From the NCBI GenBank assembly GCA_950295325.1, contig OX485808.1, positions 35,053,180 through 35,117,179 on the forward strand: a stretch of DNA of 64,000 nt. Reading direction: 5' to 3'. The position numbers were made by a program, and so were the translations under genes. Below, piece by piece: positions 49,989 to 62,404 of the stretch (positions are counted from its first letter, which is position 1; the number at the start of each line of letters is the position of its first letter). The notes beneath the pieces were generated by a model that had not been told where the DNA came from, ran no database searches, and was given only the letters and a program-made list of their open reading frames with translations. Source of the stretch: Polytrichum commune (taxonomy: Eukaryota > Streptophyta > Polytrichopsida > Polytrichales > Polytrichaceae).

Positions 49989-51116
49989 GGGGCGGTTTAC
50001 ACTATGGACCATGAAGTTGGACCAGGGCTCTGCAAGGCAGCTGATTGGCTGTTGAAGTTCTCCCGGGACAACTTCGGTTTACACTAAGGAAAAAATGGCA
50101 GAGGGACTATGGAGGTCGAGGTCCCCAAAATATAATTTTTAAGGCCTAATAAATGAACTGACATGGTCCAACGAGGTTTGCGTTGAGAGAGGCAAGAGAG
50201 GTGGTCTGGTAGGAAAAGGCAAGGGCCCATGTCAGAGAAATACCATTTCAATAAATTTTTAATAAATCTACCTATTAAGCGCCTTAATTATACCATAGCC
50301 CATGAGACATACCAGCACTACCTTGCCCTACCCCTTAAACTGGCTCACACGTGTTTCACCAAACAACGCGGGACATCTAGAACTCAAGAATTCAAGTGCA
50401 GATTTGTTTTTTGGTCTACCAAATGTAATGTTTGGAATTTTGGGGCTTGTAATATACCGTTGGAAAGGTCTTGAAAATACCTTTCCAACGGTATATTACA
50501 CACCCCAATATTCTTACAAAATGCAGTTGTAAAACAAAAAAGAAAAATCTGTAGTGGTTTAGTGATTGTAGATCAGGGTAGTCCAAAGATGTGCAATGGG
50601 AAATCTTCTAACATTAATTATCAAAGAATTGAAAATTAGTGTTGAGCAAGGTAGGGTGGTAACAACATTAAATATAATCAAACACTAAATATCCTATTTA
50701 GTGTAGTGACAACACAAGGTACATGTCACATGTAAATTACATTGAGCATGTACAAATTAAATTGCTCATTTTATTTAAAAAAAATTGTTGTGAGAAGATT
50801 TGCAAGCCACATCTTCGACACATTTAACAAGAAGTGAAGACAAGTGAAGCCCAAGAGAAGACAAGGAATGATCAAACTTAATTTTATTTCAAAATTGCCC
50901 TTTTTGGGCATGTATTAAAAAAATCAGCACCTCCACTTTTTGGTGCATGGTCATTCTTCATGGTCCACATTCGGTTTACACCTAGTGAGGGGCCCATGAA
51001 CCATGAAAACTAATATTTTAGTAACTCGGACCATGGAAGTCGTCCCATGAAGTCGTCCCACGCAAAATAGGCCTCTTACGTGGGACGACTTCATGGTCCA
51101 TAGTGTAAACCGCCCC
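49989..51116. mobile_element. 1,128-bp Harbinger-like element nested in the hAT
   Basis: Starts GGGGCGGTTTACACTATGG, ends with the exact inverted match, then TAA; flanked by TAA at 49986-49988 and 51117-51119. TIR about 29 bp (through CCATGAAGT). It contains a palindrome whose inner 20-bp arms (50450-50469 and 50479-50498) are perfect and whose weaker outer arms reach 50433 and 50515. No convincing ORF. Confidence 0.9.
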
Positions 51117-51584
51117 TAATCGGAAGCTTCAAAGTTCAAACCACCGGAACTTGGAAGCTGAATCATTCGGGAATCGGAATTCTCAAGTTTTGAACTAATT
51201 CCCATCTGGATCTGAGATCTGGAGCCCAAAGTTAGACAGCCAGAGTTAAACAACTACTTGAGATGATGAATAATACTTGAAGGGTACTATTTATCCAGCA
51301 CTTCAAGTGACGGGAGTACTTAGACATGAGGATTATGTTTTAAAAGGGTTGTTTTCCTTGAGGTATTTTTTGAAGTCCCAAAACCCATTTGAAGGGCACT
51401 CAAGACTTCAATTTTGAGCACTGCATGTACTACTCAAATATAGGTGTCCAGTTACCATATAAGAAGATTCCCATGTTGCCCATGCTGCAAAAATCCAGCT
51501 CGGCCAAATACGAACTTATTACTAAACTTCTATGGGAAAAGGAGCACCCTTGGCTGCAAGGTTCCTTCTGGAGCAGCTGGGCTA

Positions 51585-51602
51585 TATATATATATATATA
51601 TA
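51585..51602. repeat. (TA)n microsatellite
   Basis: About nine to ten TA units. Confidence 0.9.
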
Positions 51603-51984
51603 GCAATCCTTCAACACTTCACAAAAGGCAGCTATACACTTTTTATTTAAAGGACACAATTAACTTAGTGGCCATAAGTTAATGTAGGTCTAATTTTATG
51701 ATTGATGCTGCTTGCCAGTCCACTAGGCTAGCCCCCTAACTAATTCCACCACAGGATCAACTATATATAGTATTATTAATACGCATGTTTTTATATATAT
51801 AATAATATTATAATGAACAACATAGTGAAGTTGAGGTGTGATGTAAAGCCTTGCTAAATGTAGTAGCTCGTGATCATGCCCCTTGTTTTGCTGCATTGTG
51901 ACCACAAATTCCAAGCCCGTGTCTTAAACCCAGTTGGGTCGTCATGTAGGACATGATGTGGGTCCCTATAAAGACATCACTACA

Positions 51985-52675
51985 CCAAGTATGATATTTA
52001 GGGTGACTTACTATATGGATTTACAAGGTGCTATATCATTTTACTATTGAAATCATTTTTTTACCAAGTAAAGTTGTCAATGTTCTTTAATGTCCAAACT
52101 ATCAATTCAACATTTGTTGGCTCTGTCTGTAGGACAGAGACTATGCATCAACTTCTTCGTTTCAAGAGCAAATTTCCTAACCACTTTGCGTTCACACTTG
52201 AACATTACTTGTTCTTGTTATTCTTGGTCCACTTTATTGGCTATGTCTGTAGGACAGAGGCTATGCATCAACTTCTTCGTTTCAAGAGCAAATTTCCTAA
52301 CCACTTTGCATTCACACTTGGACGTTACTTGTTCTTGTTATTTTTGGTCCACTTTATTTAATGTGGATGTTAACTATAATTATATATGTATATATGTATA
52401 TGTATATATATATAACTATAATTGCTCCTTAAAATGCATTGAAAGAAATATAGATAACTATAGTTATTTCGGTAGTTCTTGATTATTTATTCTAAAAATT
52501 TCGGGTGATATCAAAATCCTTGACTTGCATTTGAGAAGAAGGTGCACAAAATCCAAGAAAGGTTTGGTATAGTAAATAGGCATGAATTGGCATGAGCAAA
52601 GTGGACAACTATAATTGTAGTCTTTCATAGAAAAGGACAGAGCCTCACGGTTCTACCGTTTTCTTGTTTAATGTG

Positions 52676-52713
<38 letters not shown>

Positions 52714-53030
52714 GAATGCATTGGAAGAAATCTAGTTAACTATAGTTATTTCGGCAATTCTTGATTATTCATTTTAAAAATTTCGGGTGATAAATGAGTA
52801 GCTTCAATCCTTGACCCACATTTGAGAAGAAGGTGCACAAAATCCAAGGAAGGTTTTGTATAGTGAATAGCCATGGATTGGCATGAGCAAAGTGGACATC
52901 TACAATTGTAGTCTTTCATAGTAAAGGACAAAGCCTCACGGTTCTACCGTTTTCTTGTTGGTAAAGTATGAGATGTACAGTGAATAGATATAGCATTGTG
53001 TAATTCCAGATAGTAAGTCACACCTTTCTT
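51985..53030. mobile_element. E1/E2-family copy split by an 841-bp insertion
   Basis: 51985-52120 runs parallel to E2 at 25617-25750 (gatatttagkgtgacttact; accaagtaaagttgtcaatg). The match resumes at 52962 (taaartatgagatgtacagt; atagatatagcattg) exactly where it stopped. The insert is described separately. Confidence 0.8.
52121..52961. mobile_element. Insertion of unknown class with internal duplications
   Basis: Flanked by a 7-bp direct repeat TTGTTGG (52114-52120 and 52955-52961), where it interrupts the E-family copy. It contains a 120-bp tandem duplication (52121-52240 and 52241-52360), giving a repeated frame CRTExMHQLLRFKSKFPNHF, and a second ~270-bp duplication (about 52430-52675 and 52715-52950). 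A GA microsatellite (52678-52711) lies between the copies. No terminal inverted repeat is obvious. Confidence 0.65.
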
Positions 53031-54233
53031 CTTGTTACATGTAAAGAATCGGTCATGTAAAATTACACCTTGTCAAACTCCTCAGGAGACTATGAGCTCA
53101 GTTTGCTTTTGTAAAGCCCGATGAGTGGGTAATAGTAAAAACTAGACCCGCTATGTTGGTTATTGATGCATCCCAAGTTAAGTTCAATACACTAAAATAT
53201 AGGGGAAGGCAATACAATGATATGGGTTGAAGAGTTATGACATACGAACGCATTTCTCACTCATCTCATATAGAAGCCCTATAATAATGTGCAACCCAAA
53301 TGTTATTGTTTAAAGTTTACCTGACATTGAAAATGGTTTTAAAGATACCAAGTTAGTCTAGTCTAAGTCATTTGAGACAAATTGACCATAAAATTGTAGT
53401 GGATAGATGAGAGGTACGCTCATGTACAATATTTCCTTCCCTTATAAAGATCCAACCACAGAGTGATATACAAGAGTAGTAATTGGAAAAAAGCAAGCAA
53501 AATCCGAAGGCCACCAATGGTGAGAGCCAACATCTCTTCAAAAAACACAATGGCAAAGTGCAACAAAAGAACAACTCAATACCAAGCCATGGAGTTTCAA
53601 AAGTGCACGCCTTCATGGGACAAGTGACCAAGTTTTTGATTGGCAAAGTCCCAATTGATAGTCCGCATGATCCATAAGGAATGTCCAATTGCTCACCTTT
53701 TGTTGAGCATTTTTTGCATTGCGCCATGGAGAAGGTAGCCTTCTATATCAACCATTGTGATGGGCAAAGTTGTGCTTCCTTAAACCCTTCTTTCATCATT
53801 TTTACACCACCACTATTTTATATGGAATGCCGCATATGATTAGTAGATTTTAACATTGGCTTATTAATTGCACAACCAGACTCACTTGTTCATAATTTAA
53901 GAGTGGAATATATATGTTATCTTAGCCCCTAAATGCTCAAGCCTTCACATTCCATTTTTGGACAATTTCAATGTTAATGCTGATTTTTTTTTGTCATGTA
54001 ACAAAATAGGCTTTGTTTTCTCGAAATTCAACTGTGTGAATGTGAAACTGGACTTCCATATATTTTTGCTTTGAGAATTTGGAGTCATCAATTGGACAAC
54101 ATTTGCTAGGTTAGGTTAACATATGGACATGCCTTCATCTAGGAGCAACTAGAAAAAAAACTATTATTTTTTTTGTTTTGCGACCAATATGGTCATGCCA
54201 ATTTTTTTAAAAGTTGGTAACTTTGGTATAATA
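53031..54233. other. Gene-free stretch
   Basis: AT-rich, with only opposed short ORFs (53368-53727 minus, 53483-53677 plus) lacking family features. Confidence 0.5.
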
Positions 54234-55805
54234 CAGTTATGAACAAAAAACAAAGTACACTTTGAACATACTCATCTTCAACAAACAACCACATACAATT
54301 CACATGTTCTTTTTCAAATTTGAAAATTGGATATGATATTGCACATGTATGTAAAACTTCACATTACATTGATAGTAAGAAAGTGTGTTGCAAAGCCAAA
54401 TGAGACACTATATACAAATACTCAATTTTGTTCAAGTTGCCTATAAAATCTTTAGTAATTGGTCCAATAACCCCTACTCTTCAACACAACATCAATTCTT
54501 CGTGGCATGCTCTCATAAACCGCCATGCAATCATGTTCATTGAAGTTGTACATTGAACACACCCGCTCTTGCAATTCTTGGATACCTCTTGGAGGTGTCA
54601 TAAATTTGTTCAAGCGTTGATTAAAAAGTGCCCAAAAATGTTCAATGGGATTCAAATCCGGAGATTGTGCAAACTACTAAAGGAGTTGAAATGGTTGTGA
54701 TGCCAACCGTTCTTGCACGATTTTGCTCGTGTGCTTGGGATCATTATCGTGTTGAAAGACCAACCTACTTGGATCTAAATTGTAATTATGTATAGTGGAC
54801 CATAAGAAACTTTCTAAAATAAATTTGTACATATGCATATCCATCCTACCTTCAATTTTGTACCATGTTCCCCGCCCAAAAAACCATGATGCACCCCCAA
54901 ATCATCGCCAACCCACCACCATGCTTCACGGTCTGATGAACATGTTGAGGTCCGACGCGTTCTCCATCTCCAATCCAACACCATAACCTACCATATAAGT
55001 TAGACCTATTTATTTATGTCTCGTCATTGAAATTCATGGGTTTCCAGTCATCAATGGTCCATTTCTCATACCTTTGAGCAAACCTCAAGCTTGCGAGAAC
55101 ATGTTTACGACTTAAAAATGGCTTCCTTGGCTGCACTTGTGCACCCAATCCAACCTCTCTCAAAGCACGCCTCATAGTGATGTCAAACAATAATTTACAT
55201 GTTTCAAATTGAAGTTGTTTTGCCCTCGCAAATGTAGTTCTAAGCCGACCTTGAATAATGAGAGTGACACAATGCCTTTTCTCTTGGTCTGCAAGAAGCT
55301 TTGGACGCCCTGCTCTCTGTCTCTCAAATTTGCCCCCTACATCCTTCCTTAGATACACTACAAAATATTGGCTCATCCCCACTAAAGCGGCAGCTTTGTG
55401 AGTAAAAACATCACTTATAAGTTGCACCAAAGCTTGGTGCTTTTGTTTATGAGACAACAAAACCATACAACTACAAACGAATTCTACAAATTACACCTCA
55501 CGTATTATGGAACCAAGGCTACATAATGCACAATAAATTTCACAATGTTCTCAACAAGCAATGCACATAGAGATGTCGATGTTGGAAGAATGGCGGCGAA
55601 CAAAAACAAATAATGTAACCCTAATCACTTTTACATTTCCTATTTTAGAAAACATATTTTTCACTTTTTGGTTTCACATTTATGTAATTGATTACTTGGA
55701 CTCTTACTTTGATCACTTCATCACTTTGTTTGTGATTTGAATCAGATGACAATGGGAGGTGAAGTGGAGTATGTTCAAAGTGTACTCAATTTTGTTCGTA
55801 ATTTG
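54234..55805 (-). mobile_element. Tc1-type (DD34E) DNA transposon, 1.57 kb
   Basis: TA dinucleotides flank both ends (54232-54233, 55806-55807). The ~40-bp TIRs start CAGTTATGAACAAAA (left) and CAAATTACGAACAAAA (right, complement) and share GTACACTTTGAACATACTC. Size, TA target and CAGT-like end fit Tc1/mariner. It encodes a broken transposase on the minus strand. Confidence 0.9.
54452..55466 (-). pseudogene. Tc1-type transposase, inactivated by stops
   Basis: The N-terminal HTH region (55466 leftward) includes KFERQRAGRPKLLADQEK and TFARAKQLQFET. The catalytic core follows: DDWKPMNFNDET with the first Asp, then an in-frame TAA; HGGGLAMIWGC; FQHDNDPKHTSKIVQERL with the second Asp; two further stops; then SPDLNPIEHFWALFNQRL with the Glu. 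The count between second Asp and Glu is 34 residues (including stop positions), i.e. DD34E. The reading frame is otherwise nearly collinear, so decay is moderate. Confidence 0.88.
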
Positions 55806-55807
55806 TA

Positions 55808-56706
55808 TGTTGTATGGATGATAAATGAGTTGCTCCCAATAAATTTGGTTTTTTGAGCAAATCTAGATGAAGTCCGTCACCATCAAAATTGGGGGGGGGT
55901 CACATGAGGTCATTTTTGGGACATTCCTTTTTTTCATGGAGCAAACAACATGTGCATTAAATTCTCTCCAATCCATATGGTAAAGTTATGCACAACTATC
56001 ACCTTCTCCGAAGGGGAAAACCCCACCCAAATTGGACATCATATATGAAAGATATCGGCTTCTAAATTTGGCAACACTTGGAATCGGCTCCCAAAACATG
56101 AATTGGCAACCTAACAAGACATTCTACATGCTTGGAGTTTGAGGGTTTTGTATGTTATTTTGGCCCACATGATAGTGGGGACTACCCTACACCAATAAAT
56201 ACCTTCCATCCACGTAGATTGCCACCTAGTGAGTCGCAAACCCCATCAAAATATTAGGTGGCGATTTATTTTGGGTCACAAGAGCATTTAAGGATTAAGT
56301 TGATATTACTCTTAGACACATATACCTTGTGGATGTGATTCTTTGATGATGCCTCGTGTAGATAGGTTTTTGGTTTGGGTTCCAATTAAGAAAATCACAC
56401 AAGGAAGACTAAATAAGTGTCATTATTAGGTTGATTGATAGATTACAAGGATTATGGAATGAAATTAGTATGACAAACCTAGGGAAAACAACTTTTTAAG
56501 TGAGTTTTGGGACTTGTTAAATTGGGACTGGGGTAAATAAGGTCACTCAATGCCGTGCATACAATTGCTCACTCTCTCCCTCACTATCAACACTCAGCAG
56601 TAACATCTCTCTTATTATGATTTTGCAAGGCAAGGAGTTACGACTCAACAATAGTCTTTTGAGTTTACAATAATCTCATAAACCCAAGGCCAGGGGCACC
56701 TTGTTT
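55808..56706. other. Gene-free stretch
   Basis: No ORF or repeat of note. Confidence 0.5.
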
Positions 56707-56708
56707 TA

Positions 56709-58098
56709 CACCCTAACCTTGATAATGTCACACCCTCCGTTTCACCAAAAAGTGTGATATAAACAAGGTGTGACGTACTTGATAATGTGACATTCTGTGC
56801 ATAATGTGATATTATCAAAAAACATGTAGAAAATCAAAATATAATTTTTTTTTTTTTTAAATACGAGACTTCAATGTTTTTTAATGTAAAATCTAATTCA
56901 AAATTGTGAATAACAACAAGAGCACATCATAATGTGTCATTGAGATCAGGTAAAGACCTCTCACTAGAGACAAAGAAGCTTCTAATGTCACATTGTTTTG
57001 TTGATGTTAAATGTGCAACACCAATTCTAATGAGTTTGTCATGGATTTTTTCCATTTCTAACAACTCATGAGTGCTGAAAATCTGAGAACCTTGGCTAGC
57101 CATAAAATTCAAAACATCTTTAGCATATTTTTGTGCATCGCTTAGGTTCACTACTTTAGACTCATCATCACTGCTATCAACAATCAATGGGTCCACTTCC
57201 ATGAAATCAAGAACCTGTTCGCCATCTTGCACTAATTGCACAAGCTCCTTAGTAGAAAATTCCACCTCAAAATCATCTTCACCTTCCATGTTTATGTACT
57301 CCAAAGGACAAAGCTTTTCTACAGGCTTGCCTTCAACATCCAAACCCAAATTTAATGCGGCGATGAGTCTACCCAATTCCAAAGTTGCTTCCTCCATTTT
57401 GGACTTCATACGTTCATCAAGATTGTTTATATATGCATTCCACTCTGCAAGCAATATGGCGGACTTTCTCCAACAATTTCTAATGGTTTGATCATCTAAT
57501 TCATGCCATGCCGCCACACACCATAGCATAGCTTGAAATACATCAACATTCAATTTCCCCAAATCTTCATTTGAGTTGTTATCAATTTGTTGCAAAGTCC
57601 AGACAACAAGCTTGCGCTTATAACACATTTTGAATGCTGCAATCACTCCTTGATCCAAAGGCTAAACAACTGAAGTCACATTTGGTGGAAGGAACAAGAT
57701 AGTGATATGGGAGAGTACAAAAGCATTAAACCCAAACATTACTCGCAATATGTTTGAGCATTTGGTCTCTGAAACACGTACCAAATTTGAAATTACACAA
57801 GGCATCCCACAATGCCGAAAGCATTGAATGAGAGCTCATTCAATGACCCCCAATATGCTTTGCTTTAGCCCATGCTCACCCATGAACAATAATATCGAAC
57901 CCATGCCCACCCATACAATCCATCCATATTTGATATTATCACATTTACAGTACGGATTTTGAAAAAAAATAGTGACATTATCAAGGGTGATAGGGATAAT
58001 AACGAGGGAGTTTTACACTATGAAAATCGGTTTCAAACTTTTAGGTGACAATATCAAGGTGTTCTATTAACAAGGGTGACATTATCAAGGTTAGACTG
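56709..58098 (-). mobile_element. Pogo/Tigger-type DNA transposon, internally deleted (1.39 kb)
   Basis: TA on both sides (56707-56708, 58099-58100). TIR left CACCCTAACCTTGATAATG and right (complement) CAGTCTAACCTTGATAATG, continuing as TCAC; the motif 'tgacattatcaagg' is repeated inside the right end. It contains only the C-terminal half of a transposase. The HTH, CENP-B DNA-binding domain and first catalytic region are absent. Confidence 0.87.
56927..57700 (-). pseudogene. Pogo/Tigger (CENP-B-like DDE) transposase, C-terminal half
   Basis: Reads LFLPPNVTSVV, then a TAG where the family has Gln, then PLDQGVIAAFKMCYKRKLV, DVFQAMLWCVAAWHELDD, IRNCWRKSAIL and a long acidic tail (EDDFEVEFSTKE; DSSDDESKVV). 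The PxNxTsxxQPlDqGvi..fK..yr phrase is the hallmark of this family. The single nonsense change plus missing N-terminus make it non-functional. Confidence 0.88.
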
Positions 58099-58100
58099 TA

Positions 58101-61018
58101 GTCCATAGTCTCTACCTTAACTGTCCAATGACTATAGACCATACAACAAGTTATCATTCGTTCACAACATCTTTCAATTGCACCCCTCAGGCTTTCAATT
58201 TGATTAATTAAAACCGGTAATATTGTGTTTAATCTCTTTTCATCTCTTCTAAATTAGCAAAGTAACATTTAACTTCATGCTTTAAAATTGGTTGTTGTAA
58301 TTTGCAAAAGTCTAGTTACAAGTGACAAGAACTAAGTATCGGAACCTAAACGAACAATAGCTAAGCGATTGAGTCTAAATTCCCGACTCCATAGTCTAGT
58401 GAGAGTCGGTTATAAGTCTTAGTATCCCAATCCCTAATCCCAAATATTGAGTCTCGTAGTGTAGGGCATGCCATAGTCTTTAGTAACAATTAAGTATATA
58501 GTTCTTAAAGACTTACATGAACTCCTCCCCTTATATTTTGGCCCTTGAACTCATGGGCAACTGATATGGGATATCGCCTCGCTTCCTCCCTGGTTCGGTT
58601 CGCCCCCCTCTCCCCCCCGTTTTTGATGCTTTGTCCTTCTCAGACTATCGCCCTCGTCGCAAGCTATGGTTAAGGTTAAGATGATTTCGCAACCCTCAAT
58701 TTGTTTGTGTTAGCTTGGTTGGCTTAGGGACATTGGTCACACTTTGATTGCTTGGTTTATAGACCATGGTCCTTATCAACATTAGATTACTTAAATTTAT
58801 ATTGTTTGCCGAAGACGAACACCTCATTATCATATCCTAAGACTAGGGACTTGTCACCTCAAGATTGTGGACTTCTTGAGTGTTTGCTCACACCAAACTC
58901 TCTTCCTTAAAATCTCCACTAGACAATGGTCATGGATACCTGACTGTGATTCATGATGCCAAAAGATGATATTTCCTTCACAAAATATAGCCCTCTTTAA
59001 TAGGTTGGAATTAAGTTTATTAACCCAAAGTTCTTCATGAATCTTCCATTAATTTCTAGGATTCACACCTCTATTCAATCAAAGACCATCGTCTTGGTGA
59101 ACTACCATCTTAGCAAATAAATTGTCATTTCTAAAGGATTTTTTCCCTCATTCACAATCAGGGTTCCACACCCTTAATCACTTTAATTCTAAAGAACATG
59201 CACTTTGACACTGGTGGGAAGAAGATCATCTCCTTTCCTAATGAGGTAATTTGCTATTTGTCTTATTCTCTTCCTTGTGTTATTTTATTACTCATTTGAC
59301 TATGGTCTTAGCCAATCTCACCATGGATTTTCCCCACAGGGGTATGTCATTTGCTCCCAAGAGACTATGGCAAGTGACTTGAATTAATCCTGGTATTTAA
59401 CATTCACTTATGTTCTTCAGGGCACAACTGGATACCACTTGAATTCACTGCCTACATGATAAGCATGATAATGGAAAAATCTTCCATCTCCACACGAGAT
59501 AGTTGCCAAGGGTTTCCTCTATGGAGATCTTAAAAAAAATCAACCTCACAATTACATCCAAACTGCACTTCACCCTTTCCCACGGATCGAGGATTCTTTC
59601 CTTAAACAGTGGTTCTTGAACCTATCTACTCCCCAAATAATTCAGATGATAAACGTATACACTTAATTCCCCTACATCTTGAGTCTTTCCAAACCCTTCC
59701 CAACTCACATTCAGTTTTGTCTTAAATTCATTTCCTTCACTACGAGCACTACTTCCTAGACAATGGTCCTTGAAAACATATAACTCAAAAAGCTTCACAA
59801 TATTATATTATATTATATTCATCATCAAGGGCACTTTTACATCATCAAGGGCTTCAAACCTTGTAGTTTGACCAGAATATAGTCTCGCTTATAGACAAGG
59901 AAAATAAGCTACTATCTTCACAAGAATTGGTTGTTAATGATGATCTCTTTCCCTCCCCTCTCAGCCTATGTTCATTGCCATGTCAAAAAACCTCTTTTCC
60001 TAACCGATGTGCCTGCCCATAGCCAGATTCATAAGTTCTCCTAATTAATCACATGAATATAGTCTTTCTCAAACGACTCTCCCACTATGGACTATGGTCA
60101 GTGAGTTGAGAAGGAACATTTTCATTTCATTTCCACTAAATAATCACAAATTGCCTTTTTTCTCATTGTTTCCGAGTTCTTATTCTAATTCTGACCCTAA
60201 ACTGCCTCAAAATTAAAAAATGAAGCTATTATGTCCAAAAAATCATATCACATCTCACGAATTTTTTTTATGATAGTCCTTAACAACCATTGGAAACATA
60301 CTTTTATCAAATATCTAAACCCCTAAATGCCTTTGGTGATTGTGGAGGTGAAAACACGCAATTCAAGTGTCAAAGATTTGTGAGTTTTATGTTAGAGCTC
60401 CACTTTATTTAGGGTATCTAACTTGTGGTCTAAAAAGTTGAGTTTCTAAAATTATTATTAAATTATTACATAACTTGCTTTTTTACTTTTAATTCTAATG
60501 TTAAAATTTTAAATTTTAATCCATGTGTTGTCATTTGGTTGATTTTACAAATTTTTGGTGCTTGCTATGAAGCACACATCATTATGAGTTTTGTTTGGAG
60601 GTAGAAAAAATGACGAGTTGACCATCAAATTTTGGAGTTTGCAAAATGTTATTGGGAATCTCTTATATTTCTCACTAACAATGTAATGCAAAAATCCACA
60701 AAGATTTACTCAAATATCATTTTTTGCAGATGTTTGCAATGACCTAAAACACCGGTTTCGTTAAAAGTGCAATTCAATATGTAAAAGTGCACATGAACAA
60801 ATTATTGCAAACGCATAGATTTCAATGAAAATATGACCATATTATAATTGTATTGGCTATAAATAATTTTTTTATAAATATGGGTACATTTAGATCAATG
60901 TTCTTGGTCATTAATCAAATTATAATTTGATGATTTTTGTAAAAAGACTTCATCCTACAATAAGACGAGGAATTCATTTTATGGAAGTTATGTATAATTA
61001 TAAAATAAAACCAATTAC
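58101..61018. other. Gene-free AT-rich stretch
   Basis: Nearly 3 kb without an ORF of note. A (TTATA)n-like run lies near 59796-59820. It may be old retroelement DNA, but no domain can be read. Confidence 0.5.
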
Positions 61019-61421
61019 AGCTTCACAAGGTGAGGCATATGCCCCACCCCCTTAAAACTTGGAAAAAAACTAATTATTGCTTTACAAGGTGAGGCATATG
61101 CCACACCCCCTTAAAACTTGAAAAAAAAAACTAATTATTGCTTCACAAGGTGAGGCATATGTCCCACCCCCTTAAAACTTGAACAAAAACTAATTATTGC
61201 TTCACAAGGTGAGGCATATGCCCCACCCCCTTAAAACTTGAAAAAAAACTAATTACTGCTTGACAAGGTGAGGCATATGCCCCACCCCCTTAAAACTTGA
61301 AAAAAAAAAACTAATTATTGCTTCACAAGGTGAGGCATATGCCCCACCCCCTTAAAACTTGAATAAAAACTAATTATGGCTCCACAAGGTGTGGCATATG
61401 CCTAGCCCCTTTAAATCTTGT
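61019..61421. repeat. Tandem array A: about seven 60-bp units with a palindromic core
   Basis: Units start near 61020, 61080, 61141, 61200, 61259, 61320 and 61379. Each holds CACAAGGTGAGGCATATGCC, then CCACCCCCTTAAAACTTG and an A-run. The core GGTGAGGCATATGCC(C)CACC is nearly palindromic. Confidence 0.95.
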
Positions 61422-62404
61422 TTTTTATTATATATATATATTGTAATAAAATATATTTTGAAGTTATATTTATAATATATAAAAGATTAAATATTTATAG
61501 AAATTCTATTTTATTTCCAAAAAACTAAATAATGAGTAGGTATGAGTAGAATAATGCCACCGGACCACCTAAAAAAATTCAAGTGTAACTTCTTAAATCT
61601 GTGTATGATAGACCAATACAAAGTTTGTCCACACATATAAAATTGAAAAATAAACGTTTACCCTAAACCATAAAACACCGCTTAGGGTTAGGTCAAGTTT
61701 TTTAGCCGCCGCTCTTCTCCAATACGGATCTACTTCGGCGCCTCTTACTCTTACAACTCTTACTCCAACACCTTCTTGTTTCTCTCCGATGGTACCTCTT
61801 CACTCCTTCTTCTGATTATTATTCCTCAAAAGTTCAGAAGTTTTTTCTGGTACTACACCGTCTAACCTATTGCTGCAAATTTTGATCCTTCAGCTCTCTA
61901 TCATCTTATTGCATTCAATCCACTCTCCAATAACTCTAATGTCTTCATTTGCAGCTCAACTGATCTTCGACTCTACTTTCAACTTATATAGGCGCTTCAA
62001 CACCAACTCTTATTCAATATTCAAATACCATCGTATTTTACGCTTATTTTTAACTTTATTCATAATGTACTTCAATTCAACACTCCATTCATGTAATTGT
62101 TTAACTCTTCAATTTTTTGGGATTCATATCTTAATATGATTTCGATTTTCAAAACAACATAATTTATTAATTATTATAACAAATTAAAGTATACTTAATA
62201 CATGTAATTCATACTATGAGATTTTCGTAATAAATGCCTCATCCTCATTTTTCAAACTCTGGAATATATGATGTTTACCCTTATATAACCCTTCAAAATC
62301 GGTATTATTCATCCGTATTGCTGAATTTTGTTTTATTCATTATTAATTACAAAATATTGTATCACTTCTCTTCCTTTCAAGTTGAGGCAAATTTTTTGAA
62401 TTTG
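61422..62404. other. AT-rich spacer between arrays
   Basis: Only short ORFs; 61690-61860 is CT-rich and could be a leader sequence, but no gene follows. Confidence 0.45.

Larger units (their letters stand above)
44865..51423 (-). mobile_element. 6.6-kb hAT transposon with three nested insertions
   Basis: Perfect 8-bp TSD CATGTACT at 44857-44864 and 51424-51431. TIRs: right end CAGTGCTCAAAATTGAAG (on the complement), left end AAGTGCTCAAAATTGAAG, differing only in the first base. Length, TSD and CAGTG-type terminus are diagnostic of hAT. It encodes a broken transposase on the minus strand and is interrupted by two solo LTRs (45855-46787, 47811-48783) and a Harbinger-like element (49989-51116). 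Without these the element would be about 3.5 kb. Confidence 0.93.

Noticed and set aside
52047..52361. 104-codon ORF with an internal repeat
   Set aside because: The ORF starts in the E-family element and crosses the insertion border; the repeat is explained by a DNA tandem duplication.
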